The notes under the pieces were generated by a model, which saw only the letters and a program-made list of their open reading frames with translations, was not told where the DNA came from and ran no database searches. From Corylus avellana (taxonomy: Eukaryota; Streptophyta; Magnoliopsida; Fagales; Betulaceae): DNA of 64,000 nt. Below, piece after piece: positions 1 through 12,230 of this stretch (within the stretch, counting starts at the first letter, position 1; every line of letters starts with the position of its first letter). The stretch covers positions 5,890,001 to 5,954,000 of the forward strand of contig NC_081547.1 in NCBI RefSeq assembly GCF_901000735.1, given 5' to 3'. A program made the position numbers and the translations under genes.

Positions 1-200
1 TTTGAGGAAAATGATCATCTCTATTTTAAAATCCCTTCATTTTTTTAATTTAGTGTATTTTGAAGAGTAATGTTGTCCAAAAGTTTTAATAATGATAGTG
101 CATTAAATGCATTACCCTTCAAAATGCATTAAATAGAGGAAATTGATAAATTTTGAAATGGAGAGAATCCTATTCCCACTTTTGAAGGGATCGGCCTTCC

Positions 201-208
201 TATATATT
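201..208 (+). promoter_or_regulatory. Probable TATA box of the WSD1-type gene
   Basis: TATATATT lies about 170 bases before the ATG at 373, in AT-rich DNA with no upstream ORF. This would put transcription start near 235 and give a 5' leader of roughly 140 bases. Position and motif are the only support. Confidence 0.4.
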
Positions 209-372
209 GATACACAGAACAAGGAATTCTTCATTCTTGAGCCTCGCATTTCTTCCTAGATAGCTAGCTACTAGTAGTTGTCCTCCGTACCCCAAGTAAA
301 CAAGAGAAATTGAAGATATATATTTATATTTATTTATTTATACCATCATTATTGTAGATAGAGGTTGTATTA

Positions 373-3300
373 ATGGAGTCTGAAGATCAGGTTCTGAGGT
401 CGAGAAAGCAAGTAGCTATGAAACCTATCAGAACCAAGACAGAAAACGGAGAAGATGGCCGTGATCAAGACCATCTTAAAAAACAACATCATGATGAGGT
501 GGTCGAAGAAGAGCCGTTGAGTCCATCAGCTCGGTTGTTCCATGAACCAAATTTTAATGTCTACATCATCGCCATCATGGGTAGCAAGACCAAAATTCAG
601 CTGGATATCGTTAAAGCCAACTTGGAGCACACTTTGCTTAAGCACCCTCGCTTCTCTAGTTTGCAGGTAATTAAGAAAAATTAATAATATTCAATTTAAT
701 GGAATTAATATCATATTCTTCTACAACATGCATGTCACCGACACAGTTAACAAATCATTGATTATGAATAATATGACCAAAAGAATATATGTCTTTTTTA
801 CTATATTTATCCATCTATTATATATTTTACATAAAACTTACCCAAAAAAACACAGGTTGTGGATGACAGATCAGGAGATATGAAATGGGTTCGAACGAAG
901 GTGGATTTAGAGAAGCACATAAGAGTTCCTGAAGTGAATCCAAACATGGAGTCAGGCGATCAGTTTGTTGAAGACTACGTCTTCAATCTCAGCAAAACGA
1001 CGATCGACAAGTCCCAGCCGATGTGGGACCTCCACCTCCTCAACGTGAAAACGTCAGATTCAGAGGCTGTGGGTATATTCAGGATCCACCACTCTCTAGG
1101 CGATGGAACTTCTTTGATATCTCTTCTACTCGCATGCACGCGAAAAATATCCGATCCCGAGGCTTTGCCGACGGTTCCGGTGAAGAAGAAGAAGAAGCAA
1201 GAGACGAGTAACTCTTGGTTGCTGTGGCGGTGCTTGATTGGGTTGTGGTGGGTTTGGCAGCTCCTCTGGCACACTGTCGTTGATGTTTTCATGTTTATCA
1301 TAACGGCTTCCTTCTTGAAGGATACCGAGACGCCTCTGAAGGGCCCGGAAGGGATTGAGTCCAATCCTCGAAGAATTATTCACCGGACGGTCAGTTTGGA
1401 CGACTTTAAATTAGTCAAGAGAGCCATGAACACGGTACAGCCCAATTTTTTTTTAAGAAATCTTTTATATTCATTCACTAAAAAAAAATAATAATAATAA
1501 GAGCATAAAACTTTTACATCAAAGCTATGAGATTACAACGTAATAGAAACAAACATAAAAAATTTACAATCAAATCCTATTTATGACTTCGTCTAAACTT
1601 TAGTAATAAAATAGATTTGTTCTAGGCAGACTTAATCTAGCCCATATTCTCAATTTTTATTTTTCCAATTATATATAAGAGCAATCTAATACATAGATTC
1701 TGCTTTTCTTTGGTTTATTTTTCCCTCTTATTATTTACTGTGTTTTTGGGCATTGATTATGCAAATACTTTTTGAAAAAGGAAAAATCAATTCAATCTAT
1801 TAAATTAATGAGTAATTCTAAATAATAAATACTATACATCTGTTAACACCTACAACCCCTTGGATTTTTTTTTTTTTTTAAATAAAGGCCTAGCTAAAGT
1901 TGATGAGTATTGCTACATTATCTCAATGAGATGAATGTAGAATTTAAGTGTAGTATGTATAATTATTATAAATTAATGTGTTCAATCAATTTAAAATATA
2001 TGTAAGTTGGATATAAATCAATTTAATAAAATGAATTGAAATAAATTTTTATTCTAATTTCATGAAAACCTTTTTTTTTTCTTCCCTTAAGCAGTGAATC
2101 ACAACATCACATGGATTGAGATCCCATAAAAAATTTTAAAATATAAAATTCTCAAATTTTAAAATTTAAGCTATTCATTACATCACCTAACGATTTAAAA
2201 AAATGTAAATATTTTATATTTGTGTGTTACCGACCCAAATAACTTTAATACTTGCCGATATTAAGTGGAAGTTAATAACTTGTCCATAAAACGTCAGTAT
2301 CTTGGTCAGTCATAAATTGGTCATATCACATGGGATGAATATAAAGAGGGTTTAATTTGCTTGAAGCTCCCCACACCACTTGGTAAACATTTTCTTACAC
2401 CAAATACCTCACTAAAAGTTATTTCTGCCTCAGAAAACAAAAAAAAAAAAATCAAAATTAATTCATGTTCTTTTGCTCGATTCCAAATCACTCTTTTTTT
2501 TCTTTTTTCTTTTTTTTTTTTTAATTTTTATTTTTAAAAAAACTACATTAATTTTAGTCCTCATTTCAGATCTTCTATACTACTGGCATGATGTGTCAAT
2601 ATTCACCACTTCGTTGAGGACACCTCTTCACCCATTAACCCTAATTTTTTTTTTTTTTTTGTAATTTTTTTTTTTTATATATATATATATAATGAGAATT
2701 TCACATGAGTTCTGATACAATAATGTTAAAATAAGTAATTTAAAACCAAGTTAAAACTCATATAATTAATTAGAAAAAGTGAAATCTAAATTATAATGAA
2801 CTGAAATCGAGCCAAAACATAGAGTTTAATAAAGATTGATCTGTGTCAGACCCACTAAAGATTGATCTGTGTCAGACCCAATCTAAAATAGAGGATTTAA
2901 GAAATAAGATAGAATTACCTTGATTAGAAAGAAAAAAAAAATGAAAAGGAGAGAATTACCTTAATATGTAGTTTATTATTCATATCTATTTGTATTTTGG
3001 CTGACAATTGATTAAACTCATTCATCCATCTACTCTATAGACCCTCTTCATTTTAGATGATTGATATTCTTATTTCATAATTAAAATTTAAGATTTGTGA
3101 ATTTAACGGTGTATATAATACAATTTTTTTTTTAAAAAAAAGAAAATTGGAGTCTATGAGTTCATGCATATATGAAACACGTTGGTGTAAAGCAAACAAA
3201 ACTGTTTTTAGAGTAAATTGACATGCTTTTGTGGGGGTTTGCAGACCATCAATGATGTCGCTCTAGGAGTCACTCAGGCTGGTCTATCTCGCTATCTCAA

Positions 3301-4379
3301 CAGAAAATATGGTGACATCCTTTTTCAGTAGTTGGCTTGCAAATTTCAATTATATATATATCATGTACTCAAAACAGATCATCAACCTGCATGCATGTTT
3401 CATTCACTGTCTCCTTCCTCAGGTGAGGGTAAGAAAGCCGAGGAGTCAACTGAGACCAAAAACAATCTCCCAAAGAATGTTCGTCTTAGATCAACTTTGC
3501 TCATAAACATAAGAACCTCTGTAGGGATTCAGGTAATTCAAATTCCTTCTCTCTCTTTTTATCTTTTTATTTTTTATTTTCTATAGGCGTAAAACTGTCA
3601 AATAAATAAATAAATATGCAGGCTTTAGCTGATATGATGGAGAAAGATACTGAAGTCAAGTGGGGAAACTGGATTGGCTATGTCCTCCTCCCCTTCACCA
3701 TTGGATTACGGGACGACCCATTAGATTATGTTCGTGAAGCCAAGGCCACAATTGATCGAAAGAAGCACTCCTTCGAAGCTATATACACTTTCTCTATTGC
3801 CGAGTTGGTTCTCAAATTGTTTGGCATTAAGGTACCCGGACCCGACATAAACTTAGCAGATTAGGGTTAAAGAATCTGACATATATGTTCAAATATTATC
3901 AATTATCTAAATGCTTACAAACTTGCATTTTTCTCGTGGTTAATTAACAGCGGGCGAGTGGTCTATCTCATAGAATCATCTCCCACACTACAATGTGCTT
4001 CTCCAATCTAGTTGGACCCCTAGAAGAAATTGGTTTTTATGGACATCCAATGACTTACCTAGCTCCAAGTTCTTATGGTCAACCGCACGTAAGTAACTTT
4101 GTCTCCATCAATCAAAAGAATGATAAACATTGTTGATATATATCTCTATAATTTCTATTGAGCTGAAAACTATAATTAAATATATATTTGCTCTTGCAGG
4201 CATTGATGATCAACTTCCAAAGTTATATCAACAAGATGACCATTGTTCTATCGGTTGATGAAAGCATAATTCCTGATCCTTACAAACTTTGTGACGATGT
4301 AATAGATTCTCTTAAGCTCATCAAGGATGCCGTCATAGCAAAAGGGCTCGTCAAGCAGGAAGATCAGAACAGAAATTAG
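373..4379 (+). CDS. WSD1-type wax ester synthase/diacylglycerol O-acyltransferase, seven exons
   Basis: Coding exons are 373-666, 856-1434, 3245-3311, 3423-3532, 3622-3831, 3951-4088 and 4200-4379. All have GT-AG borders, frame is kept throughout, and they predict 525 residues, near the family size. The acyltransferase motif HHSLGDG (HHxxxDG) is at residues 176-182, where the first pair of histidines supplies the catalytic base in this family. A Trp/Leu-rich hydrophobic stretch near residues 220-250 is a likely membrane segment. Exon 3 carries the conserved TINDVALGVTQAGLSRYL block; the last two exons form the C-terminal WES_acyltransf part (NLVGP, YINKM). The family joins fatty acyl-CoA to long-chain alcohols or diacylglycerol at the endoplasmic reticulum, giving cuticular wax esters or neutral lipid. 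Substrate preference cannot be read from sequence. The start is the first in-frame ATG of exon 1. Intron 2 is 1.8 kb and rich in T runs. No disabling mutation was seen. Confidence 0.93.
2828..2882. repeat. Tandem duplication of about 27 bp in WSD1 intron 2
   Basis: The phrase TAAAGATTGATCTGTGTCAG followed by ACCCA occurs twice back to back inside intron 2. Small replication-slippage type duplication, no evident function. Confidence 0.75.
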
Positions 4380-5783
4380 GCCTATCATTTGAGAATTAAT
4401 TTCTCAAATTCCAACTTGATAATAATATATGGATTTTAACAATATTGTACTGTGTTCATTACAAAATTTGTTAGTGGTGACCTATATCTTTCAGAAGAAT
4501 TTTTTTTTTTTTTTAAAAAAAAAAAAATTGCAGTCAAAGTTAGAACATGATTGTAGATTATGATAGCGTATTGTGTTACTTCTGAATAAGAGCTCTTGCC
4601 ACTTTCAATTGTTTTTTTACGAGTTCATTATTTAATATGTCAAAAATAATTTTTATTGTCGTGTAAAAATGTAAATACTTAAAAGTAAACACTTGAAATA
4701 TATTTAATTTTTTGTTGGAGGCATGGAGGCATATATATATATATGGTCTATGAACCTATGAACATATATGTAGTTTTTTTCTGGAGGCATGGCATGGCAT
4801 GGCATGGCTTGGGCCGCCTCAGAGATATTAAACGCTTGTGGGCTATGAACATAAAAAATGATATATGGTCTATCCACCCCATAGAATGTAATATATATGT
4901 TTATACTAGCTATACTTTAGTGCGTACATAATCACTTTGGAAATTTTTTTCGGGCCATTGAACCATTATCCTAGATGATATATGGTGATGTGAGTTTTTA
5001 TAATTATCACCATTAGATATATGATAAATCACTATGATTATATATATTTTGATCCAATAGTACCACTGATTTTAAAAGTCAAATCACCTTTAGAGATAAA
5101 AGGAAGATAAAAATTCTACTTATATATACTACTCTCACCCAATATACTAATTTTAGAAAAGAAAAACTAATATTTGATCTAAACCCTTTTTTTTTAATCA
5201 CCATATTCTGATTAATTTTGAACCTATTTATATATAGCATAAATGTCATTAGATATTCTTGTTTTACATATGACTGAGGGAGACCTATTAAATAGCAAAT
5301 TCAATATATTTAGACAAAGAAGTACAACGGACATAACGAAATATTAATAAGTCTTGTTCGGTTTCATTCAAGAAATAGCTAGAAATCTCTATTATTTTCT
5401 ATAAAAAGGTGGCAGCCAGCTTTACAAATTTCATAAAGCTTGAATATTTACCGTAGAAAATCGCGGTCTGATCAGTTTAGGGCGGCATAATTGGCGACAG
5501 TTTTTAACTTCCGCGGTTTGACTAGGCTGTAATTGTCATTTCTATCTTCCAATATTAAGAGAGACATGTGCATCATGTCCTCTTTGGCTCTCGCAAAGAA
5601 CCCAAAAAGGTAAAGAAAATTAATTATAAAATTTATATAGGACCAAAGATTAATTAAAAAAGGACTGCACCGAAACCCTTCTCGCTCTTCGATCTTCTTC
5701 TTCATTGGAGCTGTTCACCATTCGGAATTTGGAGGAATCTTTTTTTTGTTTCTGGGAAACATTTGTGAAGGATTAATCCAAGG
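4380..5783. other. AT-rich intergenic interval
   Basis: No gene was seen. It holds a short run of GGCAT units near 4785-4806, an (AT)n stretch near 4735, and the 5' flank of the DUF1442 gene. Short ORFs here have no recognisable similarity. Confidence 0.6.
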
Positions 5784-7205
5784 ATGGAATGGTCAGCAGC
5801 ATCTGCTACAAAAGCTTATCTTGATACTCTCAGAATGGTATATATGCTTAATTATTTTTCACATTTTCCCTGTTCTTTTACTCTTTTCTTTATTATTATT
5901 TTTATTTTTTTTATCAATATTTGAATAATGAATAAAACCCACAATGCAGTATTTGTTGTTATATATTGTAGTTGTTGTTTTTTTTTTTTTTTTTTTTTCA
6001 TATAATAGAAAGAAAATATCATTGTGATTGACTCAAGGTTCTTTTAAATAGTTCATGCGATTTATTTATTTATTTATTTTTTAAAAAATGCCCTAATAAT
6101 TGGTGATACAGTTGAACATCATGTTGAAGCAGAATTTTGGACGGCCGGATTGGAAGACAGGGGCTCTTACAAAACAAGGCAAAATGTTATCTCAAGAGAA
6201 GCCTCTGACACTTAAATTAGTAAATAATTCTTGAAAATTGAAAAAACTGTATGGCCGGGGGTAGAGAAAGAGAGTCTAGTTGTGATTTATATCCACGCCA
6301 CATCTTATAATTAATGTTCTATTATTTAATATTAATCTTATATCATTTTAGTTTATAATTAATAATCCTACTACTTCATAATTGAGAGAGTCATGGAATT
6401 TTTCTTGAGGATAAAAATTACATTGATCTTCATTACTTCATGTTGGATTAATAAATTGAACTTCTTAATTTCTGAAACGTATGTATACCAATATATATAA
6501 TTATTTTTATTAACTTCCATTAATTATAATGTTGTTACTTGTTGAATTGATCACTAGTGTAACAATCGGAAGAGAAAATGCGAGTCATGGAAGACACAAG
6601 AACCAGGAAGCAGTGAATTTGTGTCAGCCCTAGCAGCAGGCACGAGATCTAAACTGATCGTGGAGGTGACATCTGGCGTTTCTCCATCAACAATAGCCTT
6701 AGCAGCCGCCGCCCGACAAACTGGCGGAAGGCTGGTGTGTATTCTGCCGGAGCCAGACCTCGCCGCTTCAAAAAACATAATAAGAGACGCGGGTCTTAAA
6801 GATCTGGTGGAATTCAGAACTGGGGACCCCTCACAGCTCTTGCAGAGTTACGAGAACATCGATTTCTCTCTCGTCGATTGCAAGAACGACGACTATACAC
6901 ACTTGCTGAAGTTGCTAGACGTTAACCCTAGAAAATCAGTGGTGGTTGCGAATAACTTGGTTGGCAAGAAAAAGGGATTGGAAGGGCATTTGACAGGAAT
7001 GAAGGAGAAGGTAGTGGTGAGGTCTCTGAAGAATCCTATAGGGAAAGGCATGGAAGTCACCATGATTGGCTCAAAGGAGGGCATTGCTAAGAGGGACAGG
7101 GGCAGTGTGGGAATTAGATGCGGTTCTATGAAAAGCAAATGGGTTGTCAAGGTTGATGAGGAGAGTGGGGAGGAACATATTTTCAGGGTGCCTAAATCAC
7201 TCTAG
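5784..7205 (+). CDS. DUF1442 family protein (SAM-methyltransferase-like fold), two exons
   Basis: Exon 1 is 5784-5837 (MEWSAASATKAYLDTLRM) and exon 2 is 6558-7205. Both junctions are GT-AG in phase 0, giving 233 residues, typical for the family. Exon 2 begins CNNRKRKCES, so the usual plant DUF1442 N-terminus (a short helix, then a Cys/Lys-rich link) is present only if the small first exon is used. Visible blocks are a glycine-containing strand-loop near VEVTSGVSPSTIALAAAARQ, then ILPEP, the acidic VDCKNDDY, and a basic C-terminal half. The fold is annotated as S-adenosylmethionine-dependent methyltransferase-like, but no substrate is established and the catalytic residues are uncertain. No signal peptide or membrane segment was seen, so a soluble protein is likely. 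The start was chosen because it opens the exon that splices in frame. Confidence 0.85.
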
Positions 7206-7635
7206 GCTTTGTTTGGCTTCGAATTAAATGTCATCTTTCTTTTTGTGTATGTCGATTGATCTCATCATCATCCTCATCAAGCCATGCATTGAGAAGCTTA
7301 TGCAGCATGCATGCATGCATGCATGGCGCTGGCTAGCTAGCTAGGCTCCAAGTTGTGTAAGTGCCCTGTAGCCATGCATATGACTGAAAAGGCAGGGGAT
7401 TGCTTTATGTGAAATCTGTGTTGTAGCCCTGACTGCATTTGGTGACAGTGCAGGCCGTGTAAAAGAATTTTCATTCGCCCCAAAGAGGTGGCGCGTATGA
7501 ATTTATTGGATATTATTGGATTTATGTAATCCCAGTACTTCTATTTACTTTTATATATATTTAAGTGAAGTGATTTCCTATTAAATTTACACAACTTCCA
7601 CTAAATTTTGTGTAATAAGAAAGAGGAATTAGGAT
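7206..7635. other. 3' flank of the DUF1442 gene
   Basis: Noncoding. Contains a GCATGCAT alternating tract near 7305-7325 followed by GCTAGCTAGCTAGG, a simple self-complementary microrepeat. No gene was seen. Confidence 0.55.
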
Positions 7636-7765
7636 CCTCTCAATTTTAAATGAATTGAATAATATCGAGTTAGTTATAGTGGAGGGGTATTTTTGTCCCC
7701 TCAAAAAGTGAAAAGACAAAAATACCCTTCCACTATAACTAGTTCATTTGAAATTGAGAAGATCT
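7636..7765. repeat. Short perfect-type hairpin (MITE-like, about 130 bp)
   Basis: The left arm (CCTCTCAATTTTAAATGAA, later TAGTTATAGTGGAGGGGTAT) is the near reverse complement of the right arm (ATACCCTTCCACTATAACTA, later TTCATTTGAAATTGAGAAG). The loop is short and lies near 7695-7712. The structure fits a small foldback transposon. A transcript would form a long stem, so small-RNA production is possible but unproven. Confidence 0.7.
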
Positions 7766-7839
7766 TGTTCAAGAGGAGGGTCAAGTGAGATAAATTGTTT
7801 TTTAATATTTACAGATATTAATATACTTATTTGAAAAAA

Positions 7840-8562
7840 GGGTTAAATACTCCAAACCCCCCTAGGGTTTTCCAACTTTATTTTTTCCCCCTTGAGATTT
7901 CATTTTTATCACAGGAGATCCCTGTGGTTTTGATAAATGACCAAGTTAGTCCATTCGTTAGATAAACATTAGGACTGACAAGTGAACCAATCAGACGTCG
8001 ACACGTGGCACATATTTAATTTTTTTTTTATTTTTTTTTAAATTAAAAAAAAATGTATTTCTTTTTTTTTTTTTTTTTTTTAAATGTATATAAAAAAANN
8101 NNNNNNNNNNNNNNNNNNNNNNNNNNNNNNNNNNNNNNNNNNNNNGCCACCCCCTTTGGCCATGGGGGTGGCCAGGCCACCCCCATTTGGCCAGATGGGG
8201 GTGGCCGAGCCAACCCCTGGGCACCAGGGGGTGGCTCGGCCCCCCCCTTGGGCTCCAAGGGGGTGGCTCCTTGGTGCTCAGGGGGTGGCTCGGCCACCGC
8301 CATCCGGCCAGATGGGGGTGGCCAGGCCACCCCCTATTTTTTTCCGTTTCTTTTTTAAAAAAAATACATTTTTTTTTTTAAAATTAAATATGTGCCACGT
8401 GTCAACGTCTGATTGGTACACATGTCAGCCCTAACGGTCAACTAACGAATGGACTAACTTGGTCACTTATCAAAACCACAGGGACCTCATGTGATAAAAA
8501 TGAAACCCCAGGGGAGAAAAAATAAAGTTGGAAAACTCTAGGGGGGTTTGGAGTATTTAACC
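7840..8562. mobile_element. Foldback (long inverted repeat) element, copy 1, with GC-rich core
   Basis: Left end GGGTTAAATACTCCAAACCC and right end GTTTGGAGTATTTAACC are inverted copies. The inverted arms run about 170-200 bases inward and include CACGTGGCACATATTTAA, paired with its reverse complement on the right. Poly-T/poly-A tracts flank a core of repeated GGGGGTGGC and GCCACCCCC units at 8146-8335. A 47-N gap sits at the left edge of the core. There is no coding capacity. A second copy with the same architecture is at 18652-19372, so this is a dispersed non-autonomous family. Confidence 0.85.
8099..8145. other. Assembly gap (47 N)
   Basis: Run of N inside the foldback element, between the poly-A tract and the GC-rich core. 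The missing bases probably belong to the hairpin core. Confidence 0.99.
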
Positions 8563-8584
8563 ATTTTTTTTAATTTTTTGTTTT

Positions 8585-10144
8585 TGAAAGATAGAGCAAT
8601 TATGGGTTGAAATGCTACTTTTTTGGATTTACCTACATGGAGAGGGAGACCAAGATAAATAAGGTTTGAAGCTGTAGGTCTATGGAATAATACCCCTGAT
8701 GTTGTTGATGACTGAATCTAGTGTGTTTTTATTGAAAATGATAGCAAATTTGGAAGCATTAATAGCTTGTCCAAACCAACTGCAATAAGAATCTAAACAA
8801 GATATAATAGTAGTAGCGCAAATGTTGCTCTTGCAAAGATAATAAGATTATAAGCAAAGAGAAGATGTGAAATAGGAGAGCAATTCCTAGCAATTTTAAT
8901 ACCTTTGAGAAGACTAAGAGATTCATGTCTATGTAGTAGACGTGATATGACTTTAGTGCCCATAATAAATAGGAATGGAGATAAAAGATCACCTTGACAC
9001 AGACCTCTAGCTGGGGAGAAGAGACTAAAAGGATTACCGTTTATCATAATAGAGAAGTAAGTGGATGTGGTACAGATTCACCCAATTGATCCAAATAGGG
9101 TGAAACCCAAGTTTGGACATAATGGATAAAAAGAAATTCTATTCCATTCGGTCAAAAGCTTTTTTCATATCAATTTCTACAGCCAAAAGACCACTTCTAC
9201 CTTTCTTGGATTTGAGAGTGTGAATCAACTCGTGAGCTAATATAGAATAATCCTGGATATTTCTCGAAGGAACAAAAGCATATTGATATGGAGAGATAAA
9301 GTGGTGGAGAAGCCGCTTAAACTTGTTTGCCAGAATTTGGGAGATGATCTTATAAATAATATTGTAGAGACTGATAGGTTTGAAACGATTAACTGAGAAA
9401 TGACCCAACTGTTTTGGAACCAGAGCAACAAAAGTGTGATTTTGTTCATTCAATAGATGATTTTTCTTGAAGAAATTCCAAACACTCTAGAGAACGACAT
9501 CTTTAACAATACTCCAATATTTTTTTATAGAATAAGGCTGTAAATCCATCTGGGCCTCGAGCTTTGGTTGATCCAAGACTAGTTAAGGCATTGAAAATTT
9601 CATGTTCTCATGGAATATAGCAAAGATTAATAACTTCTTCTTGAGAGATAGAGCAATTATATAAAGACAGAAGATCATCTATGATAATAGGAGTAGATGA
9701 AGTAAATAAATTATGGAAATGGTTTATGAAGCAGCTCCCAATTGCATGTATTTCACATATCCATATTCCTGGAGATAATTTGAGTTGTTCAATGGCATTC
9801 CTTCGTCTCTTGATTAGCGTAGAAGTATGAAAGAATTTTGTATTCAAATCTTTACAGGTGAGCCAAGTTTCTCTGGACATGTTTTTTCAAAGAGTTTCTT
9901 CCTGAAGAAGTAGATCATCAAGTTGTTTTTTGAGAATGAATTCTTAGTCTGAGGTCTGTGGGGAGAAATTCGATTGTTGGACGGTATCAGTCAAACGAAT
10001 GGTATTATCTATTTTTTGGTTGATATTACCAAAATGGAGAGTATTTAAGACCTTGAGGGCAATTTTGGTGGATTTCAGTTTTCTAGTTAGTGAATTAGCT
10101 GGAAAGCCTGAATGAAATGTGTTGGGGAGAAAATATATCACCAT
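8585..10144 (-). pseudogene. Decayed LINE (non-LTR retrotransposon) reverse transcriptase remnant
   Basis: Reading on the minus strand from 10144 downward, fragments in different frames match a plant L1-type RT in order: TKFFHTSTLIKRRRNAI (about 9840-9780), NRFKPISLYNIIYKIISQIL (about 9400), an LxxEIDMKKAFDRME block (about 9150), then ARGLCQGDLLSPFLFIMG (about 9000). The active-site segment reads FAYNLIIF where FADDxxIF is expected, so both catalytic aspartates are lost. Several frameshifts and stops separate the pieces. Continued weak similarity reaches about 8590, where the foldback element lies. It is an old, dead copy. Confidence 0.85.
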
Positions 10145-11280
10145 GGGCCCTACCTATTTTACACTTATTTACAATATGACATCACCCACTCACCTAATGA
10201 CACATTTACACACTTATTACACTCATAAATGAGGGAAAGAATGAAGGAGGGGGATGGGTTTCTTCCTTCTTACCTCTCCCTCACGACTCTCTCTGACTGG
10301 CTCTAGAGACTCATGTCTCTCTCGGACACTCTCCCACGTCTCTCTCTACAAGAGACTCCCACATAAAGTTTCTCATACTTCCAGTATGTTTCACACACAC
10401 ACACACACGCTGGATCATTAGAATCAATTTTCTATTGTTTTTCTCATTTCATAAGCAAAGATGCTAATTTAAGCATCGGAGAATCTTCAACCCCAATCGG
10501 AAACCTTCTGACCTTGTCTTTCTTTTGCAGGAACACCATTGCTGTACAGGAAATTCTCTTATAGCTCAACCATGAAAAAATATCACTGAGATAGCAGATC
10601 CTAGGACCAAAAAACGCACCAACAAAATGTATCCCAAGTTGTTGAAATAACATTGCCACATGATGGATCTTTCGTCCAAAATTCCTCAAAACGAAAAGGT
10701 CGGGCAGAAAGAGAGTTGAGGTAGAGGACCCCCACCAGAAATCTTTTGCAAAAAAACGTCTTTCTTTTTTTGTTAGTTAAATGCTATATTTCTCAAACGA
10801 AATCCCAAATAAGCTCTAAGACAAATTAGGGAAGCTCTCCAAAACGCTTTCCTCATATATGTGGACACTCATTCCATGCTGCTAGAGCTCTTCCACCATC
10901 TCACATCCCATGGTACGATCACTGTCCAAGGTTTCATATTTGAGAAATGCTACACAACGCTCCACTCTCACATTTTTAAGTGTGCACACCCTAACCTGAT
11001 AGTGAGAATTACAATTGGACTCAAAATTTAATATTAATAATGATCCATTCATAATATAATAACAATTTTCACTGTCACGTCAGAGAGTGTAAAGACCATT
11101 GAATTAAATGAGTTAGTCTTATATCCCTGTCTTGACACAACCCAAACTCAACACGCGAACACGAGTTCCTTGCTCACTTGAAATTTTGATTCCCAAACAC
11201 AACGAAATTTTAAGAAACTTTTTTAAAAGGCGCAGCAGATTGAATGCTGAACTTTTGGTGTCGATCGCAGCAAGCATTAT
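10145..11280. other. Intergenic interval without a recognised gene
   Basis: Holds a pyrimidine-rich stretch (about 10260-10350), a short (CA)n near 10392-10409 and AT-rich DNA. An 81-codon open frame near 10444-10689 on the minus strand was not recognised as any family. Confidence 0.5.
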
Positions 11281-11289
11281 TGAAGCATT

Positions 11290-12230
11290 TGCATTATACA
11301 TTTGTGTATAATACAAATAAGCGGGGGTTTTCTAAGAACCGATAAATATTAATTTTTCTGGCATCTTGAAAAGGCCGAAAAAATAACATCGGAAAAATAA
11401 AAAAAGGTTTAAGCGCCTGTGACATTATGATTGCTGGTAATATCTTTGAACTCTTCCTAAAAATTCTAATATCCCAATCATTTTATATTACAAAATCTGA
11501 ATTCTACCATACAAGTCAAAAATCAAATTTGAATACGCGGTTCGGCCATGAAATAGGCAAAAAGTTAGTACTACCGCCCTAAACCAGAGGCCACGATTGC
11601 AAAAATCATGGAAGGCATACTATGCATCAGACCAAGCAAATTAACCAAAACAAAGAAAGGCCTGAATGCAAAATTTGCCAAGAGAAGGGAAAAGAAAGCA
11701 CATCAAATATCAAAAGCTTAAAAAAAAATTGTAAGATTCAAAATAAAGGATAATGGAATAGTTCTATAATTCCACCTAAAATAAGCACATAACGTGTATA
11801 GCTTAGAAGGGGGAAAAAAAAAACAAAAACAAAAACAAAAACTACTTAACATAAAGGACAAATTAGGAAATGCTTCTCGCATTCAAAAGAATTGAAATTC
11901 AAATATCATAATAGTCCAACATAAACATTGAGATCAAGAATAACAAACCATAAATTCTAAGAAATTTACCCAACAACATTTCGTTCTATCGAGAACAAAA
12001 CAAATATGTTAAACCCTAGTGTGCAAGCATAAGAGACTGCGGGAGAGAAGGAACAAGTTGAAAGCAATTTTAAATTTTAAGAACCAAAAAGAACTAAACT
12101 ACAATCACTAAATGCCACAAAAATCCCATTGTGTTACCATTCAGTTTTTTCAATCAGTTCCCCTTCCCCCAAAAGAGAGAAAAACACACACACACACACA
12201 CAAGTCACATTTCACACAGGGAAAAAGTCA
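11290..12230. repeat. Segmental duplication, copy A (partner near 16640-17870)
   Basis: Shared ordered landmarks with the second copy include AATATTAATTTT followed by TCTTGAAAAGGC, the phrase AAAATCTGAATTCTACCA, ATCATGGAAGG, GTGTATAGCTTAGA, GGACAAATTAGGAAATGCTT and a terminal (CA)n followed by AGTCACA. Divergence with indels shows it is an old duplication. No gene was seen inside. Confidence 0.65.

Noticed and set aside
10444..10689. 81-codon minus-strand frame
   Set aside because: Considered as an upstream part of the decayed LINE, but no L1 landmark could be identified.
12180..12202. CRISPR-like or regular spaced repeats (several (CA)n and T-run clusters in the window)
   Set aside because: They are ordinary eukaryotic microsatellites with no repeat-spacer regularity.
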